Source: Clostridia bacterium
GTDB taxonomy: Bacteria > Bacillota > Clostridia > Christensenellales > CAG-138
Assembly (NCBI GenBank): GCA_017448545.1
Contig: JAFSLH010000013.1
Span: 16,723-80,722, forward strand
Length of the DNA stretch: 64,000 nt
Direction of reading: 5' to 3'
The stretch's first letter is position 1; each line of letters opens with the position of its first letter. The notes below the pieces were generated by a model. It did no database searches, was not told where the DNA came from, and worked only from the letters and a program-made list of their open reading frames with translations. The position numbers and the translations under genes are program-made. Of this stretch, positions 54,673 to 63,975 are shown piece after piece.

Positions 54673-56028
54673 TTATCTGTTTCTCGTCATCAATGCTGCC
54701 GTCTCAACATGATGCGTTTGCGGGAACATATCTACGGGCCGGACGCGGGCGAGCGCATAGCCCTGATCGCAAAGCAGTTTCAGGTCGCGGGCGAGCGTCG
54801 CGGGGTTGCAGGAAACGTAGACGACGCGCGGCGCGCCGCTTTTTGCGATCGCGTTCAGAACGGCCGGCTCGCAGCCCTTGCGCGGCGGGTCGAGCACGAT
54901 CGCGTCCGGCCGGACGCCGCCCTCAAGCAGCTTTGGCAGCGCGTTTTCGGACAGCTCGCAGAGGAACTCGGCGTTTCCGACGCTGTTGCGGACGGCGTTC
55001 GCCTTTGCGTCCTCGATCGCTTCCGGCACGCATTCGACGCCGATCACGCGGCCCGCCCTTTTTGCAATCTGCAAAGAGATCGTGCCGATCCCGCAATACA
55101 GGTCCACAACCGTTTCGTTCGGCTGCGGCTGCAGAAATTCGAGCGCAGTGCGGTACAGAACGCGCGTCTGCGCCGGATTCACCTGCAAAAAGCTCTGCGG
55201 GCTGACCGCAAACAGCAGTCCGTCCTGCTCCTCCGTGAGCGTCGGTGTACCGGACAACAGCCGGAACGATTCGCCGAGCAGCACGTTCGTATCTTTGTCG
55301 TTTCGGTTGTGGTACAGCGAATCGACCGAACGCAGCGCCGAAACGAGCTCCGCTTCGTGCGGGAGCTTGCCGTGCGTCACGACGACCGCCATCCGCTTTC
55401 CTTCGGTCGTTTCCCGCACCATGCAGGCGCGCAGCGTGCCGCGGCCCGTCGTCTCATCATAGACCGGGATGCGGTTTTTGTTCGCCCATGCCGCGATCGC
55501 GCGCGCCGTCGCCATGACGCGCTCGGACTGGATCGGGCAATCGAACAGCGGGATCAGCCGGTGACTTCGGGGCGCGTAGAACCCGAACGCGGCGGCGCCG
55601 TCGACCGTCCCGAACGGGAACGAGCCCTTGTTCCGGTAGCGCCACGGCTCGTCCATACCCAAAGCCGGCAGCACCTCCACGCCGCGGAATCCGCCGAGCC
55701 GCTCCAGCGCGTCGCGCACGAAGCCCTGCTTTTGCAAAAGCTGTTCCGCATAGGTCATGTGCTGCATCGTACAGCCGCCGCAAACGGAATATGCTTCGCA
55801 GCGCGGCGTTTCCCGCGCGGGCGACGGCGTCAGCAGCGCCGTCTTTTTGGCGATGCAGAACCGTTTTTCCACCTTGATGATATGCGCCACAACCGTCTCG
55901 CCCGGCACGGTTTCGGGCACGAAGAACGCGACGCCGTCCAGATGCGCGACGCCCTGCCCTTCGCTCGTCATCCCGTCGATCGACAGCGTGACGTCCTGAT
56001 TTTTCACAAACGGGTTTTCCGATTTCAT
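54673..56028 (-). CDS. rlmD: 23S rRNA (uracil-5-)-methyltransferase, RumA/RlmD type
   Basis: 451 residues. An N-terminal TRAM-like domain precedes the 4Fe-4S site CEAYSVCGGC; AdoMet motifs include VVDLYCGIGTISLQIA, and the catalytic cysteine is in VSCNPATLARDL. The family methylates U1939 or U747 of 23S rRNA; which one applies here is not decided by the sequence. Translation is coupled to dnaE through an ATGA overlap. Confidence 0.9.
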   Translation of the reverse strand: MKSENPFVKNQDVTLSIDGMTSEGQGVAHLDGVAFFVPETVPGETVVAHIIKVEKRFCIAKKTALLTPSPARETPRCEAYSVCGGCTMQHMTYAEQLLQKQGFVRDALERLGGFRGVEVLPALGMDEPWRYRNKGSFPFGTVDGAAAFGFYAPRSHRLIPLFDCPIQSERVMATARAIAAWANKNRIPVYDETTGRGTLRACMVRETTEGKRMAVVVTHGKLPHEAELVSALRSVDSLYHNRNDKDTNVLLGESFRLLSGTPTLTEEQDGLLFAVSPQSFLQVNPAQTRVLYRTALEFLQPQPNETVVDLYCGIGTISLQIAKRAGRVIGVECVPEAIEDAKANAVRNSVGNAEFLCELSENALPKLLEGGVRPDAIVLDPPRKGCEPAVLNAIAKSGAPRVVYVSCNPATLARDLKLLCDQGYALARVRPVDMFPQTHHVETAALMTRNR

Positions 56029-59000
56029 TTCAAAACCACATTCCCTTCTCCGTATTCCCTGCGCAGCGCGGCTATCAGCGACTCGCACGCTTCGACGTTC
56101 CAGGATTTCGGCGCGCCCTTTGCGACGCGCTGCGGATCGACCAGCACGATCGGCGTGCCGCCCGGATAATGCACGGTCAGCGCGCGGACGCGATCCAGCT
56201 GTGCCTTTTCAAGCGACGGCAGCTTCAGATACAGCGTTTTGCCGACGTCCGCAAGGCTTTCGATCGCATCGACCAGAATCGAGTTCGCGCGATCCTCGCG
56301 GATCGAGAGCCGTCCGCGGATCAGCACGACGTTTTCGTCATGGAACATGCCGCCGAACTGCTGCAGCGTTTTCGGGAACAGCATCAGTTCCACGCTGCCC
56401 GCCACGCCTTCGAGCACGCCGAGGCCGAGCAGACTTGTCCCGCCCTTCGACGGCCGCTGTTTGCACTGGTTCAGCATGCCGCCGACCGTGACCGCGCGGT
56501 TATCGAGATCGCTCTGCTCGTCCGCTTCGGCAATCTGCTCGACGGAAAACGGCAGTTTTCGCAGCGTCTCCGCATAATCGTCGAGCGGATGGCCCGAAAG
56601 GTACAGGCCGGTCGCGTCGCGCTCACGCTGCAAAAGCAGGTTCGAGCGCAGTTCCGGCTTTCGGGGAATCTGAATCGTCGCGCCCGACAGCGCTTCGGAA
56701 TCCCCGAAATCGAACAGCGAAAGCTGCCCCGCGTCGTGCGATTTGCGGCTCTTGGCCGCAGAGTCGATCGCCGTATCGTAAACGTCTAAGAGGCTTGCGC
56801 GCGTATAGCCCATGCTGTCGAAACAGCCGGCATAGATCAGCGCTTCAAGCATGCGCTTGTTCAGTCCGTTCGTTCGCTCGACAAAATCGAGGAAGTCGTG
56901 GAACGGGCCGCGCATCGCACGGTCGGACACCATTTGCGTCATGACGTTTTCGGACACGCTCTTGACGCAGCCGATCCCGAACCGGATCGCGCCGTCCTCC
57001 ACCGTAAACACCGCGCCGGACCGGTTAACGTCCGGCGGCAGAATCCGAACGCCGAGCCGCCGCGCCGCATACACGTACTTGGCGACCTGGTCGACGTTGT
57101 TCCGGTAGCCGTTGATCGTTGCGGTCAGCAGTTCAACCGGATAGTACCGTTTCAGATACGCGGTGCGGTACGCCACGACCGCGTAGCACGCCGCGTGCGC
57201 CTTATTAAATGCGTACGACGCAAAGTCCATCATTTCGTCGAAAATCCGGTTGGCGACCGCTTCGGGCACGCCGCGCTTCACCGCGCCGTCCACGCCCTCG
57301 GTGCCGTAGACGAAATACTGCCGCTCCTGCGCCATCACGTCGTGCTTCTTCTTTGCCATCGCGCGGCGGACAAGGTCGCTGCGGCCGTAGGAATACCCGG
57401 CAAGCGAGCGCACGATCTCCATGACCTGCTCCTGGTACACCATGCAGCCGTACGTGTTGCGGAGGATCGGCTCCAGCATCGGATGCGCATAGGTCACGGA
57501 ACCGGCTTCATGCTTGCCGCGCACATACCGCGGAATCTGATCCATCGGGCCGGGCCGGTACAGCGAAATCCCTGCGATCAGGTCTTCGAAGCAGTCCGGC
57601 CGAAGCTGCTGCATGAACTGCTGCATGCCCGGCGATTCGAGCTGGAACACGCCGTCGGTATCGCCGCTTGCGATCATCTTCCAGACTTCCGGATCGTCGA
57701 AATCGTTCTTGGAAAAGTCCGGCGCCGGTTTGCCCTGCTTTCGGATGAAGTCCAGCGCGTCGCGGATCACCGTGAGCGTCCGAAGTCCGAGGAAGTCCAT
57801 CTTCAGAAGGCCGAGCTCCTCGAGCGTCGTCATCGGGAACTGCGTCGTCAGCACGCCGTCGTTGCTCTGCAGCGGAACGACCGTGTTCAGCGGCACGCCG
57901 GAGATCACGACGCCGGCAGCGTGCGTGGAGCTGTGCCGCGGAAGCCCCTCGAGCTTGATCGAGAGGTCCAGCACCTTCTTCATGACCGGGTCGGTGTCGT
58001 ACAGGTTTTTCAGCTCGGTCGAAAGCGTCAGCGCCTCGCCGAGCGTCATTTTCAACACGTTCGGAATCAGCTTGGCAAGCCGGTCCGCGTCGGCATACGG
58101 CACGCGCAGCACGCGGGCAACGTCGCGTACGACCGCCTTTGCCGCAAGCGTCCCGAACGTGATGATCTGCGCCACGTGCCCCTCGCCGTACTTGCGCCCG
58201 ACGTAGTCGATGACCTCCTGCCGCCGCTCGTAGCAGAAATCGACGTCGAAGTCCGGCATCGAAACGCGCTCCGGGTTCAAAAAGCGCTCAAAGAGCAGGT
58301 TGTATTTCAGCGGATCGACGTCCGTAATGTCGATCGCGTATGCCATCAGGCTCGCCGCGCCGCTGCCGCGCCCCGGGCCGACCATGATCCCGTTGGACTT
58401 CGCGTAGTGGATGAAGTCCCACACGATCAGATAGTAGTCCACAAAGCCCATCTTCGACACAACGCCGAGCTCGTAGTCCAGCCGATCCCAGGCCGCCTGA
58501 TCCGCGTTCGGCATCTTTTTCGCCATGCCTTCCGCGCAGAGCTTTTTGAGGAACGCATAATTGTCCTTCGATCCGTCCGGCGCAACGTAGGCCGGCAGAC
58601 GGCGAACGCCGAACGCAATGTCCAGATGGCACTTGTCGGCGATCTCCAGCGTGCGATCCAGCGCGTCCGTATCGAATGGGAACAGCGCTTCCATCTCGTC
58701 GTATGACTTCACATAGAACTCCTCCGCGCCCATCCGCATCCGGTCGGTCTCGTCCACAAACCGCTGCGTCTGGATGCAAAGCAGCGCGTCCTGCGCTTCC
58801 GCGTCCTCTTTGTTCACATAATGAATGTCGTTCGTGACGACCGTCGGAATCTGCAATTCTGAAGCAAGCTGTTTCAGCTTCGGCAGCACGGTAAGCTGCT
58901 CCCGGATGCCGTGGTTCTGCAGCTCGATATAGAAATCGTCGCCGAACACGCGCTTCAGCCGCAGCGCCGTCGCCCGCGCGTCCCCGTCGCGCCCCGCAAG

Positions 59001-59438
59001 CAGCGCCTGCGGAATGTCCCCGGCAAGGCACGCGGAAAGGCAGATCAGCCCCTCGCAATGCGCTTCGAGCAGATCATAGTCGATGCGCGGCTTATAGTAA
59101 AACCCGTGCGTAAACGCTTCGCTCGAAAGCAGCATCAGATTCTGATACCCGGTTTCGTTCTTGGCGAGCAGGATCAGGTGCGCGGTTTCGCGGTCACGCA
59201 CGTCCGTCGCGTCGTACCGCCCCTTCGTGAGATACGCCTCCATGCCGAGGATCGGCCGGATGCCCTCCTTTTTGCACGCGCGGTAAAAGTCGATCACGCC
59301 GTACAGCACGCCGTGATCCGTAATCGCAAGCGCCGGCTGCCCGAGCGCCTTGGCGCGCTGGACAAGCTCCGGGATTCGTGCCGCGCCGTCGAGCAGACTG
59401 TATTGCGTATGAACGTGCAGGTGAACAAAGGGTTTCAT
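56025..59438 (-). CDS. dnaE: DNA polymerase III alpha subunit
   Basis: 1,137 residues. An N-terminal PHP domain (FVHLHVHTQYSLLDGAARI) precedes the polymerase core, with catalytic aspartates in PDFDVDFCYERR (about residue 390) and GVFQLESPGM. A helix-hairpin-helix and OB-fold region are near the C-terminus. Length matches DnaE1-type enzymes. ATG 59438 follows GGAGGAATCGC. It leads the nine-gene co-directional run. Confidence 0.96.
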   Translation of the reverse strand: MKPFVHLHVHTQYSLLDGAARIPELVQRAKALGQPALAITDHGVLYGVIDFYRACKKEGIRPILGMEAYLTKGRYDATDVRDRETAHLILLAKNETGYQNLMLLSSEAFTHGFYYKPRIDYDLLEAHCEGLICLSACLAGDIPQALLAGRDGDARATALRLKRVFGDDFYIELQNHGIREQLTVLPKLKQLASELQIPTVVTNDIHYVNKEDAEAQDALLCIQTQRFVDETDRMRMGAEEFYVKSYDEMEALFPFDTDALDRTLEIADKCHLDIAFGVRRLPAYVAPDGSKDNYAFLKKLCAEGMAKKMPNADQAAWDRLDYELGVVSKMGFVDYYLIVWDFIHYAKSNGIMVGPGRGSGAASLMAYAIDITDVDPLKYNLLFERFLNPERVSMPDFDVDFCYERRQEVIDYVGRKYGEGHVAQIITFGTLAAKAVVRDVARVLRVPYADADRLAKLIPNVLKMTLGEALTLSTELKNLYDTDPVMKKVLDLSIKLEGLPRHSSTHAAGVVISGVPLNTVVPLQSNDGVLTTQFPMTTLEELGLLKMDFLGLRTLTVIRDALDFIRKQGKPAPDFSKNDFDDPEVWKMIASGDTDGVFQLESPGMQQFMQQLRPDCFEDLIAGISLYRPGPMDQIPRYVRGKHEAGSVTYAHPMLEPILRNTYGCMVYQEQVMEIVRSLAGYSYGRSDLVRRAMAKKKHDVMAQERQYFVYGTEGVDGAVKRGVPEAVANRIFDEMMDFASYAFNKAHAACYAVVAYRTAYLKRYYPVELLTATINGYRNNVDQVAKYVYAARRLGVRILPPDVNRSGAVFTVEDGAIRFGIGCVKSVSENVMTQMVSDRAMRGPFHDFLDFVERTNGLNKRMLEALIYAGCFDSMGYTRASLLDVYDTAIDSAAKSRKSHDAGQLSLFDFGDSEALSGATIQIPRKPELRSNLLLQRERDATGLYLSGHPLDDYAETLRKLPFSVEQIAEADEQSDLDNRAVTVGGMLNQCKQRPSKGGTSLLGLGVLEGVAGSVELMLFPKTLQQFGGMFHDENVVLIRGRLSIREDRANSILVDAIESLADVGKTLYLKLPSLEKAQLDRVRALTVHYPGGTPIVLVDPQRVAKGAPKSWNVEACESLIAALRREYGEGNVVLK

Positions 59439-59462
59439 GCGATTCCTCCGAAGGTGTCGTTC

Positions 59463-59526
59463 TGCCTCCCCTGTGTAAGGGGGCAAAGATTTCGCGCTCC
59501 CTGCGGGAGAGGAAGCGGAATCTTTG
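59463..59526. repeat. two adjacent inverted repeats upstream of dnaE
   Basis: TGCCTCCCCT/AAGGGGGCA (59463-59485) and CAAAGATTTCGC/GCGGAATCTTTG (59484-59526) form hairpins in the dnaE leader. The sequences look like interspersed intergenic repeats of gut Clostridia. Confidence 0.5.
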
Positions 59527-59589
59527 ATTCCCGCTGTTTTCGAGGCGGCCGGTGGGGTTGTAAAACAAGGTGTCTTTTTGACCAAATAC

Positions 59590-59618
59590 AGTATACCACC
59601 ATCCCGCCGCCCCCGCAA
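59590..59618 (-). promoter_or_regulatory. candidate dnaE promoter
   Basis: On the minus strand TTGCGG (59613-59618), 17 bases, TATACT (59590-59595). Confidence 0.55.
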
Positions 59619-59649
59619 GCGCAACTTGCAAGGGTTCCCCCGCTTCCGC

Positions 59650-59678
59650 TTGACGAAATTCCGCCGACCTCGTATAAT
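59650..59678 (+). promoter_or_regulatory. promoter of the polytopic membrane protein gene
   Basis: TTGACG (59650-59655), 17 bases, TATAAT (59673-59678), followed by AAGGAGG and ATG 59699; the leader is about 15 bases. Confidence 0.83.
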
Positions 59679-59698
59679 GGCACAAGGAGGCTTCCCGT

Positions 59699-62038
59699 AT
59701 GACGCTTGCTTTGCTGTATACTGTTCTATATGCCCTTTGCGGCGTTTGCTGCTCGATGCTGCTGTTTCAAAAGGAGCGGCTTGTGCTGCGCCTGTACTTC
59801 GGTCTGGTGCTCGGCCTGCTGTTGTTGACGTGGCTGCCGTCGCTGTTTGCGTTTTTCATCGGCTTCACGCTGACCGCGCAGACCCTCGCCGCCGTTCTGG
59901 CGTTCCTGCTTGCTTCCGTCTGTCTCTTTCTCACGATCCTCCGGCACGGCTTTGCCTCCCTGCGCAAGGGCTTTCTGCTGCGCGACCTGGCGTTTCTATG
60001 GGTCGTCGTTCCGCTGTTCGCGCTCGGCTTCGCGCTGTTCTATACGCATATCCTGCTGCCGACCGAAGACGGCGTTGCGGTCGGTCAGGTCACCTACGGC
60101 GACCTTGCCATGCACCTCGGCTTTCTCTCGAGCATTGCCGAGCAGGGCACGTTCCCGCCGCAATACAGCATTTTCCCGGGCCATACCGTAAACTACCCGT
60201 TCCTCTGCGAAACGTCCGCGTCCTCCCTTGTCGTGCTCGGCGCTTCGCTCCGCCAGGCGTACCTGATGACCGCGCTGTACGCTTACCTGCTCGTCCTGCT
60301 CGGCGTCTGGTTCTTCTTCCGGGAATGGCTGAAAACGACGCGCCGGACGGTGATCGCAACGATCCTGTTCTTCCTCGGCGGCGGGTTCGGGTTCGCCTAC
60401 TTTTTCGACCTTGCCAAGCACGGCGCGTCGCTGAACACGCTGCTGGACGGTTACTATTCTTCCAACTTCTCGTGGCTTCTGGACGGGTTCTACGATACGC
60501 CGACGAACCTGCCCACGATCGGCCTGCGCTGGGTCAATCCGATCGTCGACATGCTGCTTCCGCAGCGCGCGACGCTGTTCGGCTGGGCGTTCCTGTTCCC
60601 CTGCCTCCGGCTGCTGCACGGGTTCATGTTCTCAAACAAGCGGGAAAACATCCTGCCGCTCGGACTGATCGCAGGGGCGCTCCCGCTGATTCACACGCAT
60701 TCGTTTTTGGCGCTCGGTATTCTCAGCGCCGTCTGGTGCCTTTCCGATCAGCTCCGGCATTTTGAAAAGCGCCGCCTGCTCGGCTGGCTGACCTATGCCG
60801 TACTCGCCGTCGTGCTGGCCGCGCCGCAGCTGTTCGGGTTTGCGTTCCGGCAGGCGTCCGAAAGCGCCATGGTGCAGCCGCACTGGAACTGGGCGAACGA
60901 AGCGGATTCCTACCTGTGGTTCTATGTGAAAAACCTCGGCTGGCTGTTCCTGCTGACGCCGATCGCGTTTTTGACGCTTTCGAAGCGCGACCGCCGCGTA
61001 TTTTGGGCCCCGCTCGTGCTGTGGGCGATTGCCGAAATCCTCGTGTTCCAGCCCAACAACTATGACAACAACAAACTGCTGTTCGTCTGCTTCGCGTTTG
61101 CCTGCGGACTTGTTGCGAAGTTCCTCGACGCGGCGTTCCAAAAGCTCCTGCTTTGGGTTCGGAAGCGTTCCGGCACGTCGGAGCGTTCGTTTGCGCTGAT
61201 CGTGCTTGCGATCGTGCTTGATTTGCTGCTTCTTGTCAGCGTCGCGGTCATCTGGGTGAACGGCTCGACGGTTCGCTGGTACACCGTCTGCACGATGCTG
61301 CTGCTCGGCGGACTTGCGACTTCGCTTGCGATCCCGCTTGCAATCGAGCGCACCGCCGCCCCGTACCGGATCTTCGGCGTTCTCGGAACGCTGTGCTTTG
61401 CCGGTCTTTGCGGCGGTCTGCTCCTGATCCTTTGGAGCGGCTACACAGAGACCGTGATCGCTCTGAACGAGCACGCGCCGCTGCTCGGGTTCTTTGTGCT
61501 GCTGCTCGCGCTGATCTTCCTGATGCTCGCGCTGCCCGGCTGCCGGAAGCCGAAACAGTTTTCCCGCGCGATGGCGAACGTCGGACTGCACATCACCGCT
61601 TATTTGCTGTGCCTGACCATGACGCTCTCCGCAGCCATGACCATCCTCCGCGAACTGAAAAGCGAGTACCAGGTGTATACGCATGCGGACCTCGAAGCGA
61701 CCGAGTACATTCGTGAAAACACCGAGCCGGACAGCGTGTTCCTCGCCAATTCGTATCTCTGGAACCTCGTGACGCCGCTGACCGGACGCAATATCGTCAC
61801 CGGCACTTCGACGTTCCTCTACTTCCACGGCATCGACAACACCGAGCGCGAACGCGACGTGCGCGCGATGTATGAAGCGCCGGCAGAGAACGAAGCGCTG
61901 TTCGAAAAGTACGGCGTCGACTACGTGCTGCTCTCGAACGCGGAATGGTATAACTACAATCCGGATGCGGATTACTTTGCGGAAAACGCCACGCTCGTGT
62001 TCCAAAATAGCGCGGCCTCCGTCTATCAGCTGCACTGA
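59699..62038 (+). CDS. polytopic membrane protein, possibly a GT-C-type glycosyltransferase
   Basis: 779 residues with about 16 hydrophobic helices and a soluble C-terminal domain of about 130 residues (EYIRENTEPDSVFLANSYLW onward). A loop after the third or fourth helix carries EDGVAVGQVTYGDLAMHLG, with the acidic and D-x-x-M-H residues expected in GT-C-like enzymes; the C-terminal part recalls proteins that report on sugar or lipid-linked substrates. No named family could be fixed. It stands alone. Confidence 0.8.
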   Translation: MTLALLYTVLYALCGVCCSMLLFQKERLVLRLYFGLVLGLLLLTWLPSLFAFFIGFTLTAQTLAAVLAFLLASVCLFLTILRHGFASLRKGFLLRDLAFLWVVVPLFALGFALFYTHILLPTEDGVAVGQVTYGDLAMHLGFLSSIAEQGTFPPQYSIFPGHTVNYPFLCETSASSLVVLGASLRQAYLMTALYAYLLVLLGVWFFFREWLKTTRRTVIATILFFLGGGFGFAYFFDLAKHGASLNTLLDGYYSSNFSWLLDGFYDTPTNLPTIGLRWVNPIVDMLLPQRATLFGWAFLFPCLRLLHGFMFSNKRENILPLGLIAGALPLIHTHSFLALGILSAVWCLSDQLRHFEKRRLLGWLTYAVLAVVLAAPQLFGFAFRQASESAMVQPHWNWANEADSYLWFYVKNLGWLFLLTPIAFLTLSKRDRRVFWAPLVLWAIAEILVFQPNNYDNNKLLFVCFAFACGLVAKFLDAAFQKLLLWVRKRSGTSERSFALIVLAIVLDLLLLVSVAVIWVNGSTVRWYTVCTMLLLGGLATSLAIPLAIERTAAPYRIFGVLGTLCFAGLCGGLLLILWSGYTETVIALNEHAPLLGFFVLLLALIFLMLALPGCRKPKQFSRAMANVGLHITAYLLCLTMTLSAAMTILRELKSEYQVYTHADLEATEYIRENTEPDSVFLANSYLWNLVTPLTGRNIVTGTSTFLYFHGIDNTERERDVRAMYEAPAENEALFEKYGVDYVLLSNAEWYNYNPDADYFAENATLVFQNSAASVYQLH

Positions 62039-62138
62039 ACAGCGCGCGTTTTCGCCCCGAAAAAGGGACGAAAACCATGCCGAACGGGGACGATCCTCGG
62101 GCCCGATCGGAAAAATAATGGAAAATTTCAAAAAACGC

Positions 62139-62166
62139 TTGCATTTTGGCGCAAGATGTGTATAAT
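62139..62166 (+). promoter_or_regulatory. promoter of tRNA-Val
   Basis: TTGCAT (62139-62144), 16 bases, TATAAT (62161-62166). Confidence 0.78.
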
Positions 62167-62179
62167 ACAATACGTGCTT

Positions 62180-62256
62180 GGGGTTATAGCTCAGTTGGTT
62201 AGAGCGCCACGTTGACATCGTGGAGGTCATTGGTTCGAGCCCAACTAACCCCACCA
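62180..62256 (+). tRNA. tRNA-Val (GAC), CCA encoded
   Basis: Acceptor GGGGTTA/TAACCCC, anticodon loop TTGACAT giving GAC, TTCGAGC in the T-loop; the CCA end is in the DNA. Confidence 0.95.
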
Positions 62257-62452
62257 GAAAAGAAATCCTGCGGTGTTCGTTACACTTTATCGTGATAAAC
62301 CCACATAGTGATAACGGAACAGCACTCGTCAGACTTCTCAAAATCAGGCCCGCTCCGACGGGAAGATTGCGAAAGCTGCAGTGTATCCACCTGCCGAGAG
62401 GCGGGTCTTATCACAAAGGGTGGACGGCATCATGGGATTCTTTCATGCAGAT

Positions 62453-62526
62453 TGCCGAATTGTGTAATGGTAGCACCTACGACTCTGACTCGTATTGTCT
62501 AGGTTCGAATCCTAGTTCGGCAGCCA
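62453..62526 (+). tRNA. tRNA-Gln (CTG), CCA encoded
   Basis: Acceptor TGCCGAA/TTCGGCA, anticodon loop CTCTGAC giving CTG, TTCGAAT in the T-loop. The 196 bases between it and tRNA-Val show no gene; short TTATCAC-type repeats are the only pattern seen there. Confidence 0.93.
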
Positions 62527-62529
62527 GAA

Positions 62530-62562
62530 ATCCCCGCTGATTTCAGCGGGGACTTTTTGTTA
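62530..62562. terminator. terminator after tRNA-Gln
   Basis: TCCCCGCTGA and TCAGCGGGGA form a ten-base stem followed by CTTTTTG; it can also serve the opposing carboxypeptidase-like gene. Confidence 0.88.
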
Positions 62563-62608
62563 CCCAAATGGAACTGCGCCGCTGCACTCCGCAGCGGCGC
62601 TCTCAACC

Positions 62609-63733
62609 TCAGTGAAGCAGATATTGTGTCAGCAGCCGCCGCAGCACGTCGGGAAAGCCGTTGGATACAACCGCTTCCGCCGGATACAGTGAAACGACCG
62701 CGAGCGTGTTCCCCGCTTCGTCCGTAAACGTTGCGGTGCCGACCGGTTCTTCGGGATGCAGCGGCGCAAGCAGCGATTCCGGCAGATCGAACGACGTTTG
62801 CAGCGCCCCGTCGGCTTTGTTCCGCAGCAGGACGACCGTTTCGTCCGGCAGCAGATGGACCGTCTTCCGGTCCCCGTACAGCACCGGATAATCCGACAGA
62901 AGCGGCGTCCCCTTGGTCGCCGGCGTATCGAGCCGATAGTTTGCAAACGCGTCGTCGAACAAATGCGTCGCCTCGGCAAACCGCGCGTCTCCCGTCGGAC
63001 TGCCGAGCACCGCGCAAAGATACGTCATGCCGTTGCGCTCGGCCGCGAAAATGCCGCAGTAACCATCCTCGCGCGAACTGCCGGTGAGAAGGCCGAAGCA
63101 GCCCGCATAGCTGCGGATCATGCGGTTCGCCGTGACAAGCTCGGTCGTCGTCCCCTTTGCATGTGAAATCGAATCCATATACACGCCGCAGTATGTGCGG
63201 AACGTTTTGCTGTCGAGCGCGAGCGCGGCAAGCCGCAGCAGCTCCGCGCAGGAGAACGCCGTACCCGTACCGAGACAGGACGCAAGCGAAACGTCCACCT
63301 TCGCTTCCGCCAGGATCACGCCGATGTTTTGCAGAAACATTTCTTCCGAGCCGAACGCGTTTTCGCCGAGCGCGACGATCGCGTCGCCGGCCGAGATCAT
63401 GACGGCGGCCTTGATGAGTTCCCCCGCCGCGATACGCTCCCCCGCCTCCAGATACGCGCTCGGGCCGGAGACCTTGCTCGCCTTTTTCGATACGTCCATT
63501 TCCGCATCCGGATCGATCAGTCCGGCGTCGAACGCGCGGCACAGCGTCAGAATCGCCGGCAGTTTGCAAAGCCCCGCGACCGAAAACCGTTCGTCGGACC
63601 GTTCCTCCCAAAGCGCCGCGGTGCTGCCCGCCGGCGTAATCAGATATGCCTTCGCGCTCTTGCTTTCGGCCATGCCATGGATGGGCGCCAGCAGCAGCGC
63701 CGCGCACAACAAAATCATCAAATACCGTCTCAT
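62609..63733 (-). CDS. D-Ala-D-Ala carboxypeptidase homologue, probably inactive
   Basis: 374 residues with a signal peptide (LMILLCAALLLAPIHGMA) and the overall DacA/DacF (S11 peptidase) layout. The catalytic SxxK box aligns with AGLCK, so the nucleophile serine is Gly (about residue 54). The SxN box reads SAGD instead of SGND, and KTG reads LTG (GLLTGSS). All three active-site motifs are thus altered, and a catalytic role is unlikely; binding or regulation of cell-wall enzymes is possible. ATG 63733 with GGAGGG upstream was preferred to an ATG 6 bases earlier. Confidence 0.78.
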   Translation of the reverse strand: MRRYLMILLCAALLLAPIHGMAESKSAKAYLITPAGSTAALWEERSDERFSVAGLCKLPAILTLCRAFDAGLIDPDAEMDVSKKASKVSGPSAYLEAGERIAAGELIKAAVMISAGDAIVALGENAFGSEEMFLQNIGVILAEAKVDVSLASCLGTGTAFSCAELLRLAALALDSKTFRTYCGVYMDSISHAKGTTTELVTANRMIRSYAGCFGLLTGSSREDGYCGIFAAERNGMTYLCAVLGSPTGDARFAEATHLFDDAFANYRLDTPATKGTPLLSDYPVLYGDRKTVHLLPDETVVLLRNKADGALQTSFDLPESLLAPLHPEEPVGTATFTDEAGNTLAVVSLYPAEAVVSNGFPDVLRRLLTQYLLH

Positions 63734-63781
63734 TCGCATCCCTCCGATCCACATTATGCAAAGGCCGGAGAAAACAGAACG

Positions 63782-63975
63782 AGGGGCTGTCGCAAAAGGC
63801 GTCAGACCATTTGCGGCAAATTGGAATTGTTTTAACTTGTATGAAAAAAAGGCGGAAAAATCCGCCTTTTCTCTGATTATATGCCGCAAATTATCCGCGT
63901 TTTCGCCCTCGGCATAGCGTCAGTATAGCCTTCGGGACGAAAACGCGAATTCTGACTGCCTTATCAACAGCCCCT
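63782..63975. mobile_element. MITE-like fold-back element
   Basis: Perfect terminal arms AGGGGCTGT (63782-63790) and ACAGCCCCT (63967-63975) continue inwards as GGCGTCAGA versus TCTGACTGCC. Inside are TTTGCGGCA/TGCCGCAAA, an AAAGGCGGA/TCCGCCTTT hairpin and CGCGTTTTCG/CGAAAACGCG arms. No coding frame is convincing. It lies in the leader of the carboxypeptidase-like gene and shares its left part with 20852-20888. Confidence 0.65.

Noticed and set aside
60632-62341. 569-residue minus-strand frame
   Set aside because: Antisense of the membrane protein gene, with a charged, low-complexity composition typical of a shadow; it also crosses a tRNA gene.
62257-62452. Structured RNA or small gene between tRNA-Val and tRNA-Gln
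   Set aside because: Only short TTATCAC-like repeats and weak hairpins are visible; no start, ribosome site or clear fold supports a feature.
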